Below, in pieces: positions 37,311-49,212 of a stretch of DNA of 64,000 nt. Origin of the DNA: Parietaria judaica. Taxonomy: Eukaryota > Streptophyta > Magnoliopsida > Rosales > Urticaceae. The DNA lies in assembly GCA_954871525.1 (NCBI GenBank), contig OX940861.1, positions 12,570,842 through 12,634,841 on the forward strand, read 5' to 3'. The translations under genes and the position numbers were made by a program. Numbering within the stretch: position 1 is the first letter of the stretch; every line of letters starts with the position of its first letter. The notes beneath the pieces are model-generated. The model worked only from the letters and a program-made list of their open reading frames with translations. It was not told the origin of the DNA and did not search any database.

Positions 37311-40300
37311 ATGGCTCCTCTTTCTAAGAAACGGGTCCAGTCATCTGGGAAAAAGGAATCGTCTAAGAAAGAAAAAACACCCAAGGTGTTGTTTTTAACC
37401 AAGAATCAGGGGCAGGAATCTGAAGAGCGGTCGTCCAAGAAAAAGGCGTTGGTGTCTGCGGATCCTCCTACCAGGAAGATCTTTGATCATCGGTTTGTCA
37501 AACAAGATTCTTTTTTTACAAGATCCCAGAAGCTGAAGCTAGAAGTTGTCCGCGACGTGGCCCACACTTTTGCAGAGCCGGATTCCATCGATGACGCGTT
37601 TGCAATCCCGCCGGAAGATACATCAAAGTTCCGGCTGATGAGACAGGACTACACAGCCGTCCCTATACTCTTCCGCTGCCCGGTTCGCCCTTCATCGGAA
37701 TGGAAAGTTTGGGTCAGCAGTGAAATGGAAAATCTAGGGGCAAAAGATAAATTGCGCAGCGCCGGAATCCTTGCTCCATTGTTGTCTTCCACACAGCTCG
37801 GTATATTCAGAGATATTCGTGGATTAAGACACTTAGTTCGCCGCTGGAATAAAACGACTCACACTTTTGTGTGTTCATGGGGCGAGTTTACTCCCACTTT
37901 AGATGACGTCTCTAAGCTCTTAAAACTTCCTGTTCTAGGAGATTCATCACCTTTTTCTATAGAACTCTCGGGTAGCGAGGCGAAGATTGAGGCTAAACTT
38001 GTGGAGGGTTTGTCTCTCTGCAGGCAGCTAGAGAACAACCGACAGTCTTCTCGTGCCAGCTTTGCCTGTTGGATTCGGTACTTTTGGGGAACCATGGAAA
38101 ATAACAAATTCTATCCTGGCACCGGATATGGAAAGGGGTGTCGTTTAGCGGCCTTAGTGTGCCTGTGGCTCTGCAAATTTGTATTTCCGGAACTCCAAGG
38201 AGACGTCGTGCAACGTCGGATGTTCCCTTTGGCAATAAAGCTAGCTTCTGGAGTTCGTTTCCCTTTGGCTCCAGTCTTCCTAGGAACATTGTACAAACAT
38301 CTAGATACGATATTGGACGATGAAGTTCTAGCAGCGGGAAGATATGCTATAGATACTGAGTTAGCCATCAATTTTCTTCAAGTGTTTTTGTGGGAGCGTA
38401 TACAGAAATATGCCGGTGAAAAACCGCCGCATGGTAAATCTCCCACATATGAAATAGGCATGAGTCCAGAAATGCCTTTGTGGAGCAGGTGGTTCCACAT
38501 GAAACAAACGAAACCCTCGATTTGGTTTTTTATAGACGATATCGACAACTTCACGTTCCGTCCTTATGTGGGGCTATCCAGCGAGTTTTCTTCGAGCAAA
38601 CACGGTGATGCAGCTTCTTCAATTTGGGATATAGTGAAAGTTCCCATGTGTGATTCCGATGGTAATTGGGCAGATCTGGAATATGTTCTCAGCATGAGGC
38701 CAGGGCTTTTACCAGCTTGGATCGGCTCTGAAATTCACAGCATGAATTACTGGCCTCACAGGGTATTAAGGCAGTTCGGACTAGATCAAGGCGTCCCAAG
38801 AACGATTTTGTTTTCAGACGGGGATGTTCTGAATTCCCCGTCATTTGGAATGTCCCGTTTCATTTCTTCATCCTTGAAGAGTCTCCCAAAGATCAAATCT
38901 TTGATGATCCAAATCGCTTGTGACGGGCGAGAAAGTTTATACACGCCAAAGTTCGTGACGTATTGGAAAAGAATGATTTCCGAGTTCAACAAGTTCACCA
39001 AGAGCCCTAGATCTGTTTGCAAGGCTCACCCGCCGACAGCGGTGCCTAAAAGATTGAGGTTGGACACTCGCGAGGTACGCTCGTTCTCTATAAAGATCGG
39101 TATGCCTTTTACAGTGATCGATGGAACCCACCGAGAGATTGTTGGAGAAGTGAGGAACTCGAGGAAGGCGGATGAAATTGAAGAGAATCTTCCATTGATT
39201 GAGGCGTTTCCCAAAACCTCTATGTTTGAAGATCCTGACGACCTTTCGCGGAATCAGAAAAATCTTTACGAAACCCCGTTGAAGAAAAGAGTTCTTCCCG
39301 AGCCAAATTCTGCAAACCCTAAGCGAAAGAGTGCCAGATTATCGAAGAAGAGGGTGCCTTCTCAGGACACTGTCACAAACAAGAATGACGAAACAAGCCG
39401 TGCTTCAGCTGAGCCAAACGGCGATGATTCGAACGCTATTGAAACAAGACTCGAGGAGGAAAATAACAAGCTGAAATTTGACGAGAGTAACGTGTTAGAA
39501 TTGGAAATTGCGGTTTCACCCACACAGGATAACCTAGAGGTATGAGCTGTTTAACCTGAAATGAATATATATATATATATAAGTATATATCGAAAGTACT
39601 CTTATTTGTACCTCCTAAACTTTTCCCTGATTCTGCAGAAAACAGACCAACCCTGGGCTTTGGTGCCTCACCAGAACAAATCCGCTCCCGGTCAAAGTCA
39701 AACACCATTGCTTTCACCGAGGGAGAACGCCTCCGACAATGAGGACCCCAAGCGCCGAGACGAGAGCCCCACCCTAACAACTGTAGATGCCACCTCAGAG
39801 GATAACAGCTCATGGCAGAGCAAACTCAATCAGTTCCTGGGAACCTTCCACGGCAACACGGTGGCCCCACACTCGATAGAAGATTTCGTCCAGCTCAGCG
39901 GCCGGACGGAGCTCCTTCACGGCGTCGCCGTACCGGAGGAGTCGTACCGGTGCATGAGCGATGCCTTCGAGCGGCACGGTGACTTCGCGGCCCACTGCTG
40001 GGCCTCGAGGCCCGTCAAAGACGTCATATTCTCGCGCCTCAGCCTCGTTTTCTACACCCTCGCGCGGACCCCGCTCCGCGATCTCTCTGAGGACGCTCTG
40101 CTGGCGCTGAGGGACGTGGTCAGGGAGGCGATGGCCGTCGGCTTTGGGGTTGACTTTCTGCTCGACCATTTGAGGAAGCTCGTCTCCGCCCTTTTCGGAA
40201 GGCGGATCTACTTCGACAAGCTCGAAGATCTGGATTCCCGGATCAGAGACGCGCAGAGAGAGTGCGACGAAGCGAGAGCAAGGCTCGAGGAGCTTAAGAG

Positions 40301-40406
40301 CTCGCGGGCGGAGATCGTGTCGAACGCGAGCATTTCTACCGGGACAGAAGGGGATTGTATTCGTCAGGCTTTGGATCTTTCTAGCAGTCTTGTTCATGGC
40401 CTTTGA
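37311..40406 (+). CDS. Plant mobile domain (PMD) protein with extra C-terminal domain
   Basis: Two coding exons, 37311-39539 and 39639-40406, join in phase 0 (GAG/GTATGAG and TTCTGCAG/AAAAC) to give 998 residues. The Lys-rich N terminus is likely a nuclear signal. Residues about 60-430 carry the PMD fold also called aminotransferase-like: FDHRFV, RRWNKTTHTFVCSWGEFTPTLDDV, WIRYFWG and a CLWLCKFVFPE segment. PMD occurs in transposons and in host genes such as Arabidopsis MAIN and MAIL1, which act in transposon silencing and gene expression. Residues about 660-690 hold a second basic cluster (KRKSARLSKKR). The second exon encodes a helical domain (about 790-950) with MSDAFERHGDFAAHCWASRP, ending in a coiled coil. 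From memory this resembles the PEARLI-4 family, but weakly. No frame disruption is seen. Confidence 0.85.
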
Positions 40407-40993
40407 GCTGTTCTTATATGTATTGTAAAGTGTTAGTTGAGTTTTGTTCGTTTTAATGTATGTCTTAAGAATTGTGTGCGGAAAAAGTACCAGAAAGGAG
40501 TTTTGTATGTATCAATTGACTAGAGAGTACCACTTGGCACCCTCGTGATTCTCTCGAGTGTTGCTCACCTGACTTTAACTGTCTTCGTGACTAATGCCGA
40601 TGCCGAGCGGGGCAGGCGCTACTTACGCCTCGCTCCGGTCTTGATCTTTCTGGCCCACTGATTACTCATGGAGATAACTGTTGTGCGTTCCAACACTTTC
40701 TTCCATAATTTTTTTTACCAAGACCCGGATTTTTGACTTGTGATATCTTGAGGTGTTCTTGCGTGCGGGCGGACCTCCAAGAGATTTTACAGATTGCATG
40801 ATTCGAGCCTCGATCGTCGTCGACGATTGTTCCAACATTAGTATGTAATTTCTAGACATTGTAAGCTTACAAGTATGATGAGATATGTCTGGAGAGCTGT
40901 CTTCGGGAGAGAAACAGAAGATTGGTTTATGAGAGTTTTTATTCGTATTTAATCTCTCTGTGATAATACAATACAGTACATGGATTTTAATAA
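40407..40993. other. 3' region of PMD gene and intergenic DNA
   Basis: Probable 3' untranslated sequence runs to about 40540. The remainder shows no gene. The last nine bases (40985-40993, TTTTAATAA) are the left target duplication of the large element that follows. Confidence 0.5.
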
Positions 40994-42350
40994 GGGAAAT
41001 TTGCGGCGAAAATCATCAAAGTCATTAAATTCTTGCAGATAAATCACTAAGGTCTATTTTTTGCGGCAAAAATTACTAACGTCATCAATTGTTTGCAGAT
41101 AAGTCACTATCGTTAATTTTTTGCGGCAAAAGTCATCAAAGTCTCTAAATTCTTGTAGATAAATCACTAATGTCTATTTTAGCGCCAAAAATTCCTAAAA
41201 CGTCAGTGTTTCCTTACAAATGTTATCTGGCAACGTTAAATGACCTATCACTAGCCTACATGGCATTCATCAATTATCTCCAACAATGACAACACGTTTT
41301 AGTGATAACATTATTTGAAATAGAGGTTTTTACGGCAATTGTACCATAAGCTTTTAAAATTAATTTTATCGTGGCCAAAATTTCAAAAACACTAAAAAAT
41401 AATCCTACCATAACTTCGAAAAAAAAAACCCACAGGTTTGGTACTTTCGGCGCCACGTGACATTTTATTTATTTATTTTTATATTTTTTTCGTTCCGTTG
41501 CCCCACATGTTTTAATTTTTTTTTCATATATAAAAATAATCAAATAATTTTATAAAATATGTATTTATAAAAAGAATATGTTTTATTTTTTTAAAATAAT
41601 CAAATAATTCATTAAAAATTATTAGTTTTAATTTATTTTTAAAAAATATTTTTTTTCTTTCCCGTGGCACATATTTTAATTTTTGTACATATGTCAAATA
41701 TAATCAAATAATTTTATAAAATGTGCATTTATAAAAAAAAAATTTGCTATAAATTTATATCTTTTAGGGTTAATTGCGGCGAAAATACCCATCTTTTGGC
41801 CACGTGGCGGCTTGTACCATGTGGAACGCCACATGAGACAGCCTACCGACAACGTATGCAGGTGTCTAACGACATTAGTTGGTCGGCAACAAAAGTGCGA
41901 CGTAAGGTACTTTCGCCTACATTTATTGAGGTTGGGTACTGTTAAGGTCAGATTTGGTCAAATCCATCCCTAACACAACTCGTGTCGTTTTGTCCCTAAA
42001 ACGACGTGAGAGAAGAGCGAGGAGGTTCGTTGACCGATGGTCAACCAAGGAATATCATCGAGGAGGTTTAACCCGCGACGAAGTGTCCCATCACGCCTCG
42101 ACGAGAGGCATCGACGACGAGGCGTGCAGAGCCGAATGACCATTGACGAGATGTGCATTTAATGATGCCCACCTACCCACTCTGGCCAACTACCCTGATA
42201 TGATGCAGAGCATGGGTTAACCATGCTTTCCTCAAATCACTCATAGGGAAGCTAGTAATTGGATGTGACAGAGGGGAAGGAAAAAAAGGAGAAGAAAGGA
42301 AACCCTAGTAATATTGATGGAAAGTTGGCAAAGTCCTCAGCCTATAAATA

Positions 42351-43328
42351 TGTCACAGGGTTAAGCTTGTAGCGGAAATAGCTTACCCGTGATGGCCCGA
42401 GTTCACCAAGAACACGGCAGCCTATCTAACGTTCCCTTGAATTACCCGAGTTCCCCACGAACACTGTAACCAATCTAACGTTCCCTTAAGATTGCCGAGC
42501 ACCTAGCAAGACAACCCGAGACAATGTTCACACACACACACGAACTCGCACCACACAAGTGTTTACGGGCCCCCGCCCAACCAAACCAATACCACTATAT
42601 TAATCTGGAACCGTGTTTACAACATTCGTGAGCAGAACATCTCTCTTGCATCACTAAGGTTTACATCGAGTTAATAAAAGACAAGCAAGTAAGGAAAATG
42701 GCGGTTTACAACCCAAACCGCCAAGGGCACGTGTACAGTGCAGATCTGTCCACCAGGTGCGCATCCAACCGTCCAGCACCCCCACTCCGTGTGCACTCTA
42801 ACCGCTAGGACACGCGGCACGCCCACACAGGGCACGCTGATCCTCGACGGTTATTCTTGGCACTGGGACACGCGGCACGCCCACACTAGCGCGCTGCTTG
42901 GCAGCGGTTATTCCCCACGCCGAAACACGTGGCACGCGCACATTACACACGCGAGGCTCCCCAGCGGTTAACTCAACTGCCTGCCCCACTACGCCTGCAC
43001 GTGGCGCCTCGAGAGGGTCTGGACACGTGGTACGCGCGCGCTGCTTTGGAGGTTGCTTCAGGTAGGCTTGCCAAGATATTCCCACCTAACTGACCGAGTC
43101 AACTCCAGCTGCCTTGCCTGTTTCCCTTGCACGCTGCCTGCCTTGCCCGTGTAACTTGCCTTGTCCCGTGCGCCCAGCTCGCACGCCCTTGCTCGATCCT
43201 TGAAACCTTTACCCTTGGTACGTACCCCTCGTACCGTACGGCTCGCTATAAACTTTTACCGTGCCATCTCAGCTTATCCACCCGTGGCATCCGTGCCTTG
43301 TTAGGCCCTAGAAATTAGGGTGCTAACA
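42351..43328 (-). repeat. 3' LTR of the gag-only element
   Basis: This 978-bp terminal repeat is nearly identical to 45008-45985. Because gag reads on the minus strand, this copy is the 3' LTR. Confidence 0.9.
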
Positions 43329-43395
43329 AACCACCCACACCAAAAGAGACTGACGCCCTCGTCGGAATAAAACGAGGCCCACTGTTATGCCCCTG

Positions 43396-45005
43396 CTACC
43401 CCTGCAGCGTATCTTCATTTCCCCGTTGACAAGGTTCCAGCGTCTCCTCTTCTTGGCCCTGAGAGTGTGCGTCCACACCCGGGTGTTTGTTCCGCATTCG
43501 CTGCCTTCGTGCTCCCCTCAAGCACGTCTCAAACTTGGGCCCCTGCCCAAACAGCAACCAACTTCCCCTGAAGTCAGCTTCCCACTTGCAGCCACGGTCG
43601 CCACTCGTGCTGCCCCGTACCATTGCTCGTCTAGGATGATGGGGAGGTGCCCCCCTTAGCACCAAGGTCTGACTTTTTGAAGGAGCCAAACATGATACTT
43701 TGGGCGCCACCACACGTGCTGCGTCCTTTTTCTCCGGCTCTCCTTGCTTGCCAACACCTTCGATCCGCGGGGCTGAGTTGCTAAACTTCCTGTCAGCCAC
43801 TTGCATTGCTCCCACCCGCACTATCGATCCGTCATCATCACTACTGCCCGAGCCCTTGCGTTCCTCCGCCATTACGGCATTTAACCTCTCGCGTTTTGGG
43901 CAATCTCGGGCCAAGTGAGGACTTGCACACAGAAAACAACCACTTTTCTTGCGGCCTTGGTCAGAGCTCCCCGCGCCCTTGTCTCCCCACTTGTGCCTTG
44001 ATTCTTCCTCTACGCGATCTCTCCATTTATGACGCGACTCCATGCCGCGCTGCTCACTTGCACCGAAGGATTTTTCGCTTCCCCGGTACTTGTCTTTCCT
44101 CGCATCCATCCCCGTGCGGTTTTCCGTCATTGGCCTGCCATCGTTGAAGTCAACCAGGCCATCCGCAACTGCCATGGCCGAGGGCAGATCCTTCACTCCT
44201 TGGCGCCTCAACTCCGTTTGCGCCCAAGGTTGCAAACCAGACATAAAGTTGAAGAGTTTGTCCACCTCGGACATATCTTTGATGTCCAACAGCAAGGAAC
44301 TGAACTCCTTGACATACTCCCTCACGGTTCCGCGATGCTTGAGTTTCTTGAGTGACTCACGTGCCACCCACGCTGAATTCTGCGGTAGGAACTGATCCTT
44401 CAATTCCTTCTTGAGACTCGCCCACGTCTCGATCCGAGGCCTTCCCGCACTTGCATCATCCTCCATCCGACTGCGCCACCACAGTTTGGCGTCGCCATTG
44501 AGGAACATGCTCGTTAAGGTGACCTGCTCCGCCAAAGGGACATGGACCGCTTTGAAGTAATTTTCCATGTCCCGAAGGAAATTCTCCAACTTTTTCGCGT
44601 CTCTGGCCCCGTTAAATGGCTTTGGCTCGGGCACCTTGATCCTTGACGCAGAAGTTCCCTCGGTGGACGCTGGAGGAGTGGTTGTGCTCAACGCCTTCTT
44701 GAGCAGGTTGACTTCCATCTCGAGAGCGCTAAAGTTTCTGTCCGCCTTTTCCAGAAGCGGTTGAAGTCTTCAACCATCTTGATGAATTTAGTCCCCATCT
44801 CCAGCGCCATGTCCGCCTGGGCAGTCTCCAACTCTTTGAGCAGCCCATCGTGCCGCTCGCCAAGCACCGCAAAACTAACAGCATCCTCATCGGCTTGAAT
44901 GCCACACATCTCTTCAAGCCGATCCACACGTTCACGAAGATCATTCATCGCTGAGCGTGTTTGCATGCAGCACACAAGATCTCCCCTTGAATGCTCTGAT
45001 ACCAA
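43396..45005 (-). pseudogene. Ty3/gypsy-type gag with a frameshift
   Basis: The upstream frame (45005-44688) carries a coiled-coil N terminus. The main frame (44718-43396, 440 codons) carries the capsid region with LENFLRDMENYFKAV and LWWRSRMEDD, and a zinc knuckle CFLCASPHLARDC (C-x2-C-x3-H-x4-C). The coding sense moves from one frame to the other near 44760, which points to a small indel. The part after the knuckle does not show the protease motif expected in a full gag-pol, so pol appears deleted soon after gag. Whether the gag is still translated from an internal ATG at 44718 is open. Confidence 0.85.
44993..45004 (-). other. Primer-binding site (initiator tRNA-Met type)
   Basis: On the minus strand the word TGGTATCAGAGC begins three bases inside the 5' LTR. 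It is complementary to the 3' end of initiator tRNA-Met, the usual primer of plant LTR retrotransposons. Confidence 0.85.
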
Positions 45006-45007
45006 AT

Positions 45008-45985
45008 TGTCACAGGGTTAAGCTTGTAGCGGAAATAACTTACCCGTGATGGCCCGAGTTCACCGAGAACACGGCAGCTTATCTAACGTTCCCTTGAATT
45101 ACCCGAGTTCCCCACGAACACTGTAACCAATCTAACGTTCCCTTAAGATTGCCGAGCACCTAGCAAGACAACCCGAGACAATGTTCACACACACACACGA
45201 ACTCGCACCACACAAGTGTTTACGGGCCCCCGCCCAACCAAACCAATACCAATATATTAATCTGGAACCGTGTTTACAACATTCGTGAGCAGAACATCTC
45301 TCTTGCATCACTAAGGTTTACATCGAGTTAATAAAAGACAAGCAAGTAAGGAAAATGGTGGTTTACAACCCAAACCGCCAAGGGCACGTGTACAGTGCAG
45401 ATCTGTCCACCAGGTGCGCATCCAACCATCCAGCACCCCCACTCTGTGTGCACTCTAACCGCTAGGACACGCGGCACGCCCACACAGGGCACGCTGATCC
45501 TCGACGGTTATTCTTGGCACTGGGACACGCGGCACGCCCACACTAGCGCGCTGCTTGGCAGCGGTTATTCCCCACGCCGAAACACGTGGCACGCGCACAT
45601 TACACACGCGAAGCTCCCCAGCGGTTAACTCAACTGCCTGCCCCACTACGCCTGCACGTGGCGCCTCGAGAGGGTCTGGACACGTGGTGCGCGCGCGCTG
45701 CTTTGGAGGTTGCTTCAGTTAGGCTTGCCAAGCTATTCCCACCTAACTGACCGAGTCAACTCCAGCTGCCTTGCATGTTTCCCTTGCACGCTGCCTGCCT
45801 TGCCAATGTAACTTGCCTTATCCCGTGCGCCCAGCTTGCACGCCCTTGCTCGATCCTTGAAACCTTTACCCTTGGTACGTACCCCTCGTACCGCACGGCT
45901 CGCTATAAATTGTTATCGTGCCATCTTAGCTTATCCACCCGTGGCATCCGTTCCTTGTTAGGCCCTAGAAATTAGGGTGCTAACA
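45008..45985 (-). repeat. 5' LTR of the gag-only element
   Basis: This is the matching 978-bp repeat, adjacent to the primer-binding site, and therefore the 5' LTR for the minus-strand element. Confidence 0.9.
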
Positions 45986-46736
45986 AAATACTATGAGAAA
46001 CCTCATTGAAAGGGGGATGACAAGGAGAGACTCTGCACGGAAGAGATGAGTTTCTAGATAGAGAAACTCCAGAAAAAGAGAGATTTCTTTGTATTTTTTT
46101 AGTACCGATCTATTGTAATCTGATTATATTGAGATTAGAGAGCACATCGTATATTTGTTCATCACACTCCGAGTGTCCAGCTAATAAACGGGAGAAACCG
46201 AGTCCTTTCGGAAACACAATAAATCGGGAATATTCGTGTTCATCATTATTTTGAGTTCTTTCGATTATTCTTGTAACTGAAAAGGGGTGGTGCAAATCGC
46301 CCTCAACAGTTTGGCGCCCACCGAGGGGCTTAGTTTTTCTCTAACTCACAGCCAGGAACTCGAAGAGATGACGACGAACGACGACAACGACAACACCGAG
46401 CACTGATCTCATCGTTACCTTTGATAAATAAAATTGCATTCTTTCAGCGTTTTCTTACAGGCCTTGCCTTGAGCTTCGATTCGACATGTCATTCGCCCCT
46501 ATCAGACGCTCGAGGCAAAAGTTATGGACGCCGGAAGATTGGTCGCCGAGAGCGATGGCTTCGTCAAACGCCTGCTCGTCGCCCGTCGCTCCTCGGACCA
46601 TATTCTCATTTCTATTTATCATATACACGTGATTTCTAGTTTTTCTCGAAGTTTATGTCTTGAGCTTCGATTTGATAGGTCATTTGCTCAAATCGGACGC
46701 TCGAGGAGAAGTTACAGATGTTGGAAGACTTGTCAA

Positions 46737-48690
46737 GAAGAGGAGCTCGATGAGCTCATCACGAAGGAGAGCTCGAGGAGCTCATCAAGGAGGAGCTCGA
46801 TGAGCTCATCACGAAGGAGAGCTCGAGGAGCTCTTCACGAAGGAGAGCTCGAGGAGCTCATCATCAAGGAGGAGCACGAGGAGCTCATCACGAAGGAGAG
46901 CTCGAGGAGCTCGTCACGAAGAGGAGCTCGAGGAGCTCGTCACGAAGAGGAGCTCGAGGAGCTCATCACGAAGAGGAGCTCGAGGAGCTCATCACGAAGG
47001 AGAGCTCGAGGAGCTCATCACGAAGAGGAGCTCGAGGAGCTCACCACGAAGGAGAGCTCGAGGAGCTCATCAAAGAAGAGCTCGAGGAGCTCATTAAGAA
47101 GAGCTCGAGGAGCTCATCACGAAGGAGAGCTCGATGAGCTCATCATCAAAGAGGAGCTCGACGAGCTCATCACGAGGAAGAGCTCGAGGAGCTCATCAAG
47201 AAGAGGAGCTCGAGGAGCTCATCACGAAGGAGAGCTCGAGGAGCTCGTCACAAAGAGGAGCTCGAGGAGCTCATCACGAAGGAGAGCTCGAGGAGCTCAT
47301 CAAGGAGGAGCTCGAGGAGCTTATCACGAAGGAGAGCTCGAGGAGCTCGTCACGAAGAGGAGCTCGAGGAGCTCATCGAAGAAGAGCTTGAGGAGCTCAT
47401 CAAGAAGAGCTTGAGGAGCTCATCACGAAGGAGAGCTCGAAGAGCTCGTCACGAAGAGGAGTTCGAGGAGCTCATCAAAGAGGAGCTCGAGGAGCTCATC
47501 ACGAGGAAGAGCTCGGGGAGCTCATCAAGGAGGAGCTCGAGGAGCTCATCAAGAAGAGGAGCTCGAGGAGCTCATAACGAAGGAGAGCTCGATGAGCTCA
47601 TCAAGGAGGAGCTCGATGAGCTCATCAAAGAGGAGCTCGAGGAGCTCATCACGAAGGAGAGCTCGAGGAGCTCGTCACGAAGAGGAGCTCGAGGAGCTCA
47701 TCAAGGAGGAGCTCGAGGAGCTCATCACGAAGGAGAGCTCGAGGAGCTCGTCACGAAGAGGAGCTTGAGGAGCTCATCATGAAGGAGAGCTTGAGGAGCT
47801 CATCACGAAGAAGAGCTCGAGGAGCTCATCAAGAAGGAGCTCGAGGAGCTCATCAAGAAGGAGCTCGAGGAGCTCATCAAGAAGGAGCTCGAGGAGCTCA
47901 TCAAGAAGAGGAGCTCGAGGAGCTCATCACGAAGGACAGCTCGAGAAGCTCGTCACGAAGAGGAGCTCGAGGAGCTCATCACGAAGGAGAGCTCGAGGAG
48001 CTCGTCACGAAGTAGAGCTCGATGAGCTCATCAAGGAGGAGCTCGAGGAGCTCATCACGAAGGAGAGCTCGAGGAGCTCATCAAAGAAAAGCCTGAGGAG
48101 CTCATCACGAAGGAGAGCTCGAGGAGCTCGTCACGAAGAGGAGCTCATCAAGGAGGAGCTCGAGGAGCTCATCACGAAGGAGAGCTCGAGGAGCTCATCA
48201 CGAAGAGGAGCTCGAGGAGTTCATCACGAAGGGGAGCTCGAGGAGCTCATCACGAAGGGGAGCTCGAGGAGCTCATCACGAAGAAGAGCTCAAGGAGCTC
48301 ATCAAGGGAGAGCTCGAGGAGCTCATCACGAAGAAGAGCTCGAGGAGCTCATCAAAGAAGAGCTCGAGGAGCTCATCAAGGAAGAGCTCGAGGAGCTCAT
48401 CACGAAGGGGAGCTCGAGGAGCTCATCACGAAGAAGAGCTCGAGGAGCTCATCAAGGGATAGCTCGAGGAGCTCATCACGAAGAAGAGCTCGAGGAGCTC
48501 ATCAAAGAAGAGCTCGAGGAGCTCATCACGAAGGAGAGCTCGAGGAGCTCATCACGAAGAAGAGCTCGATGAGCTCATCAAAGAAGAGCTCGAGGATCTC
48601 ATCAAGAAGAGCTCGAGGAACTCGTTACGAAGAAGAGCTCGAGAAGCTCGTCACCTATAGAAGGTCGTCACCAAAAAGAGCTCGTCACCA
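46737..48690. repeat. 2-kb tandem array of GAGCTC-palindrome units
   Basis: Roughly 70-80 units of mostly 24 or 26 bp have the form GAGCTCGAGGAGCTCATC followed by ACGAAGGA, ACGAAGAG, AAGGAG or AAAGAA. GAGCTCGAGGAGCTC contains two self-complementary GAGCTC sites and can fold as a hairpin in either strand. All three forward frames are largely free of stops and read as ELEELITK, SSRSSSRR and ARGAHHEG-type peptides. Because 26-bp units shift the frame, no single frame keeps one peptide. I do not call a gene here. Confidence 0.9.
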
Positions 48691-49212
48691 AAGAAAGCCC
48701 GCCTCCACCGGGAGATCATCAACGAAGACGCCATTACCAAAAGAAGCATGAAGACGGCCGACAAGGCCAAAAGCATGAAGATGGTCGACGAGACCAGAGG
48801 CGAGAAGACGGTTGAGGAGACCGGAAGAAAGAAGGTGGAAAAGAGGCCGGAGGCAAAAAGACGGTCGACAAGTCTAGAAGCACGAAGTACGAAGAAGTTT
48901 CTCACTAAGAGGTTCGAGGAAACCAAGAGCGCGAAAATAGCGACGCCCATCCGTCGGCTGCTTCGACGGGCTCGTCGCCAATTTCCTATAAGCACGACTC
49001 GATGAAGAAGGAGAGCCCCTTCGAAAGTTCGTCGGCAAATCCAAGGACACCAGGCGAGGGTCTCGGGATCAAGACGTCGTCCCCATCCAAACCCTAAGTT
49101 TGACGCAGGCACGACGAGGTCTATCCTAACCAAGGCGCAAAATCAGCGACGAAGTTGGCTGACCTCATCGCAAAAAGGGTAAAAATATACATATATCTAC
49201 AAAATTATAAAC

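Larger units (their letters stand above)
42351..45985 (-). mobile_element. Gag-only LTR retrotransposon (TR-GAG-like), 3.6 kb
   Basis: Two 978-bp LTRs (42351-43328 and 45008-45985) start TGTCACAGGG and end GTGCTAACA. They differ at only a few sites, so insertion is recent. The 5-bp duplication AAATA flanks it (42346-42350, 45986-45990). The interior of 1.68 kb encodes only gag on the minus strand and lacks reverse transcriptase, RNase H and integrase, the layout described as TR-GAG. It must use enzymes of an autonomous Ty3/gypsy partner. It disrupts the TATA-like region of the host LTR. Confidence 0.9.
41699..46308. repeat. Left copy of a 1-kb direct duplication (interrupted)
   Basis: From TATAATCAAATAATTTTATA at 41699 through the inner-MULE left half and the LTR to 46308, the sequence matches 50994-51982 nearly base for base once the insertion at 42351-45985 is removed. 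The match includes about 240 bp that lie outside the LTR. Differences are scattered substitutions in both the LTR and the flank at a similar low density. Confidence 0.85.
41940..46308 (+). mobile_element. Left LTR (about 729 bp) split by the gag-only element
   Basis: The LTR begins TGTTAAGGTCAG at 41940, preceded by GGTAC (41935-41939), and ends CGCCCTCAACA at 46308. Its own sequence is 41940-42350 plus 45991-46308. It is followed directly by a primer-binding site and an internal region, so it is the 5' LTR of a plus-oriented element. A CCTATAAATA TATA-like word sits at the insertion point of the nested element. Confidence 0.8.

Noticed and set aside
46524..48015. Long open frames through the GAGCTC array read as Arg-Ser-rich or Glu-Leu-rich proteins
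   Set aside because: All three forward frames are open because the repeat unit lacks stops, and units of 24 and 26 bp shift frame repeatedly. There is no conserved start, intron or domain.
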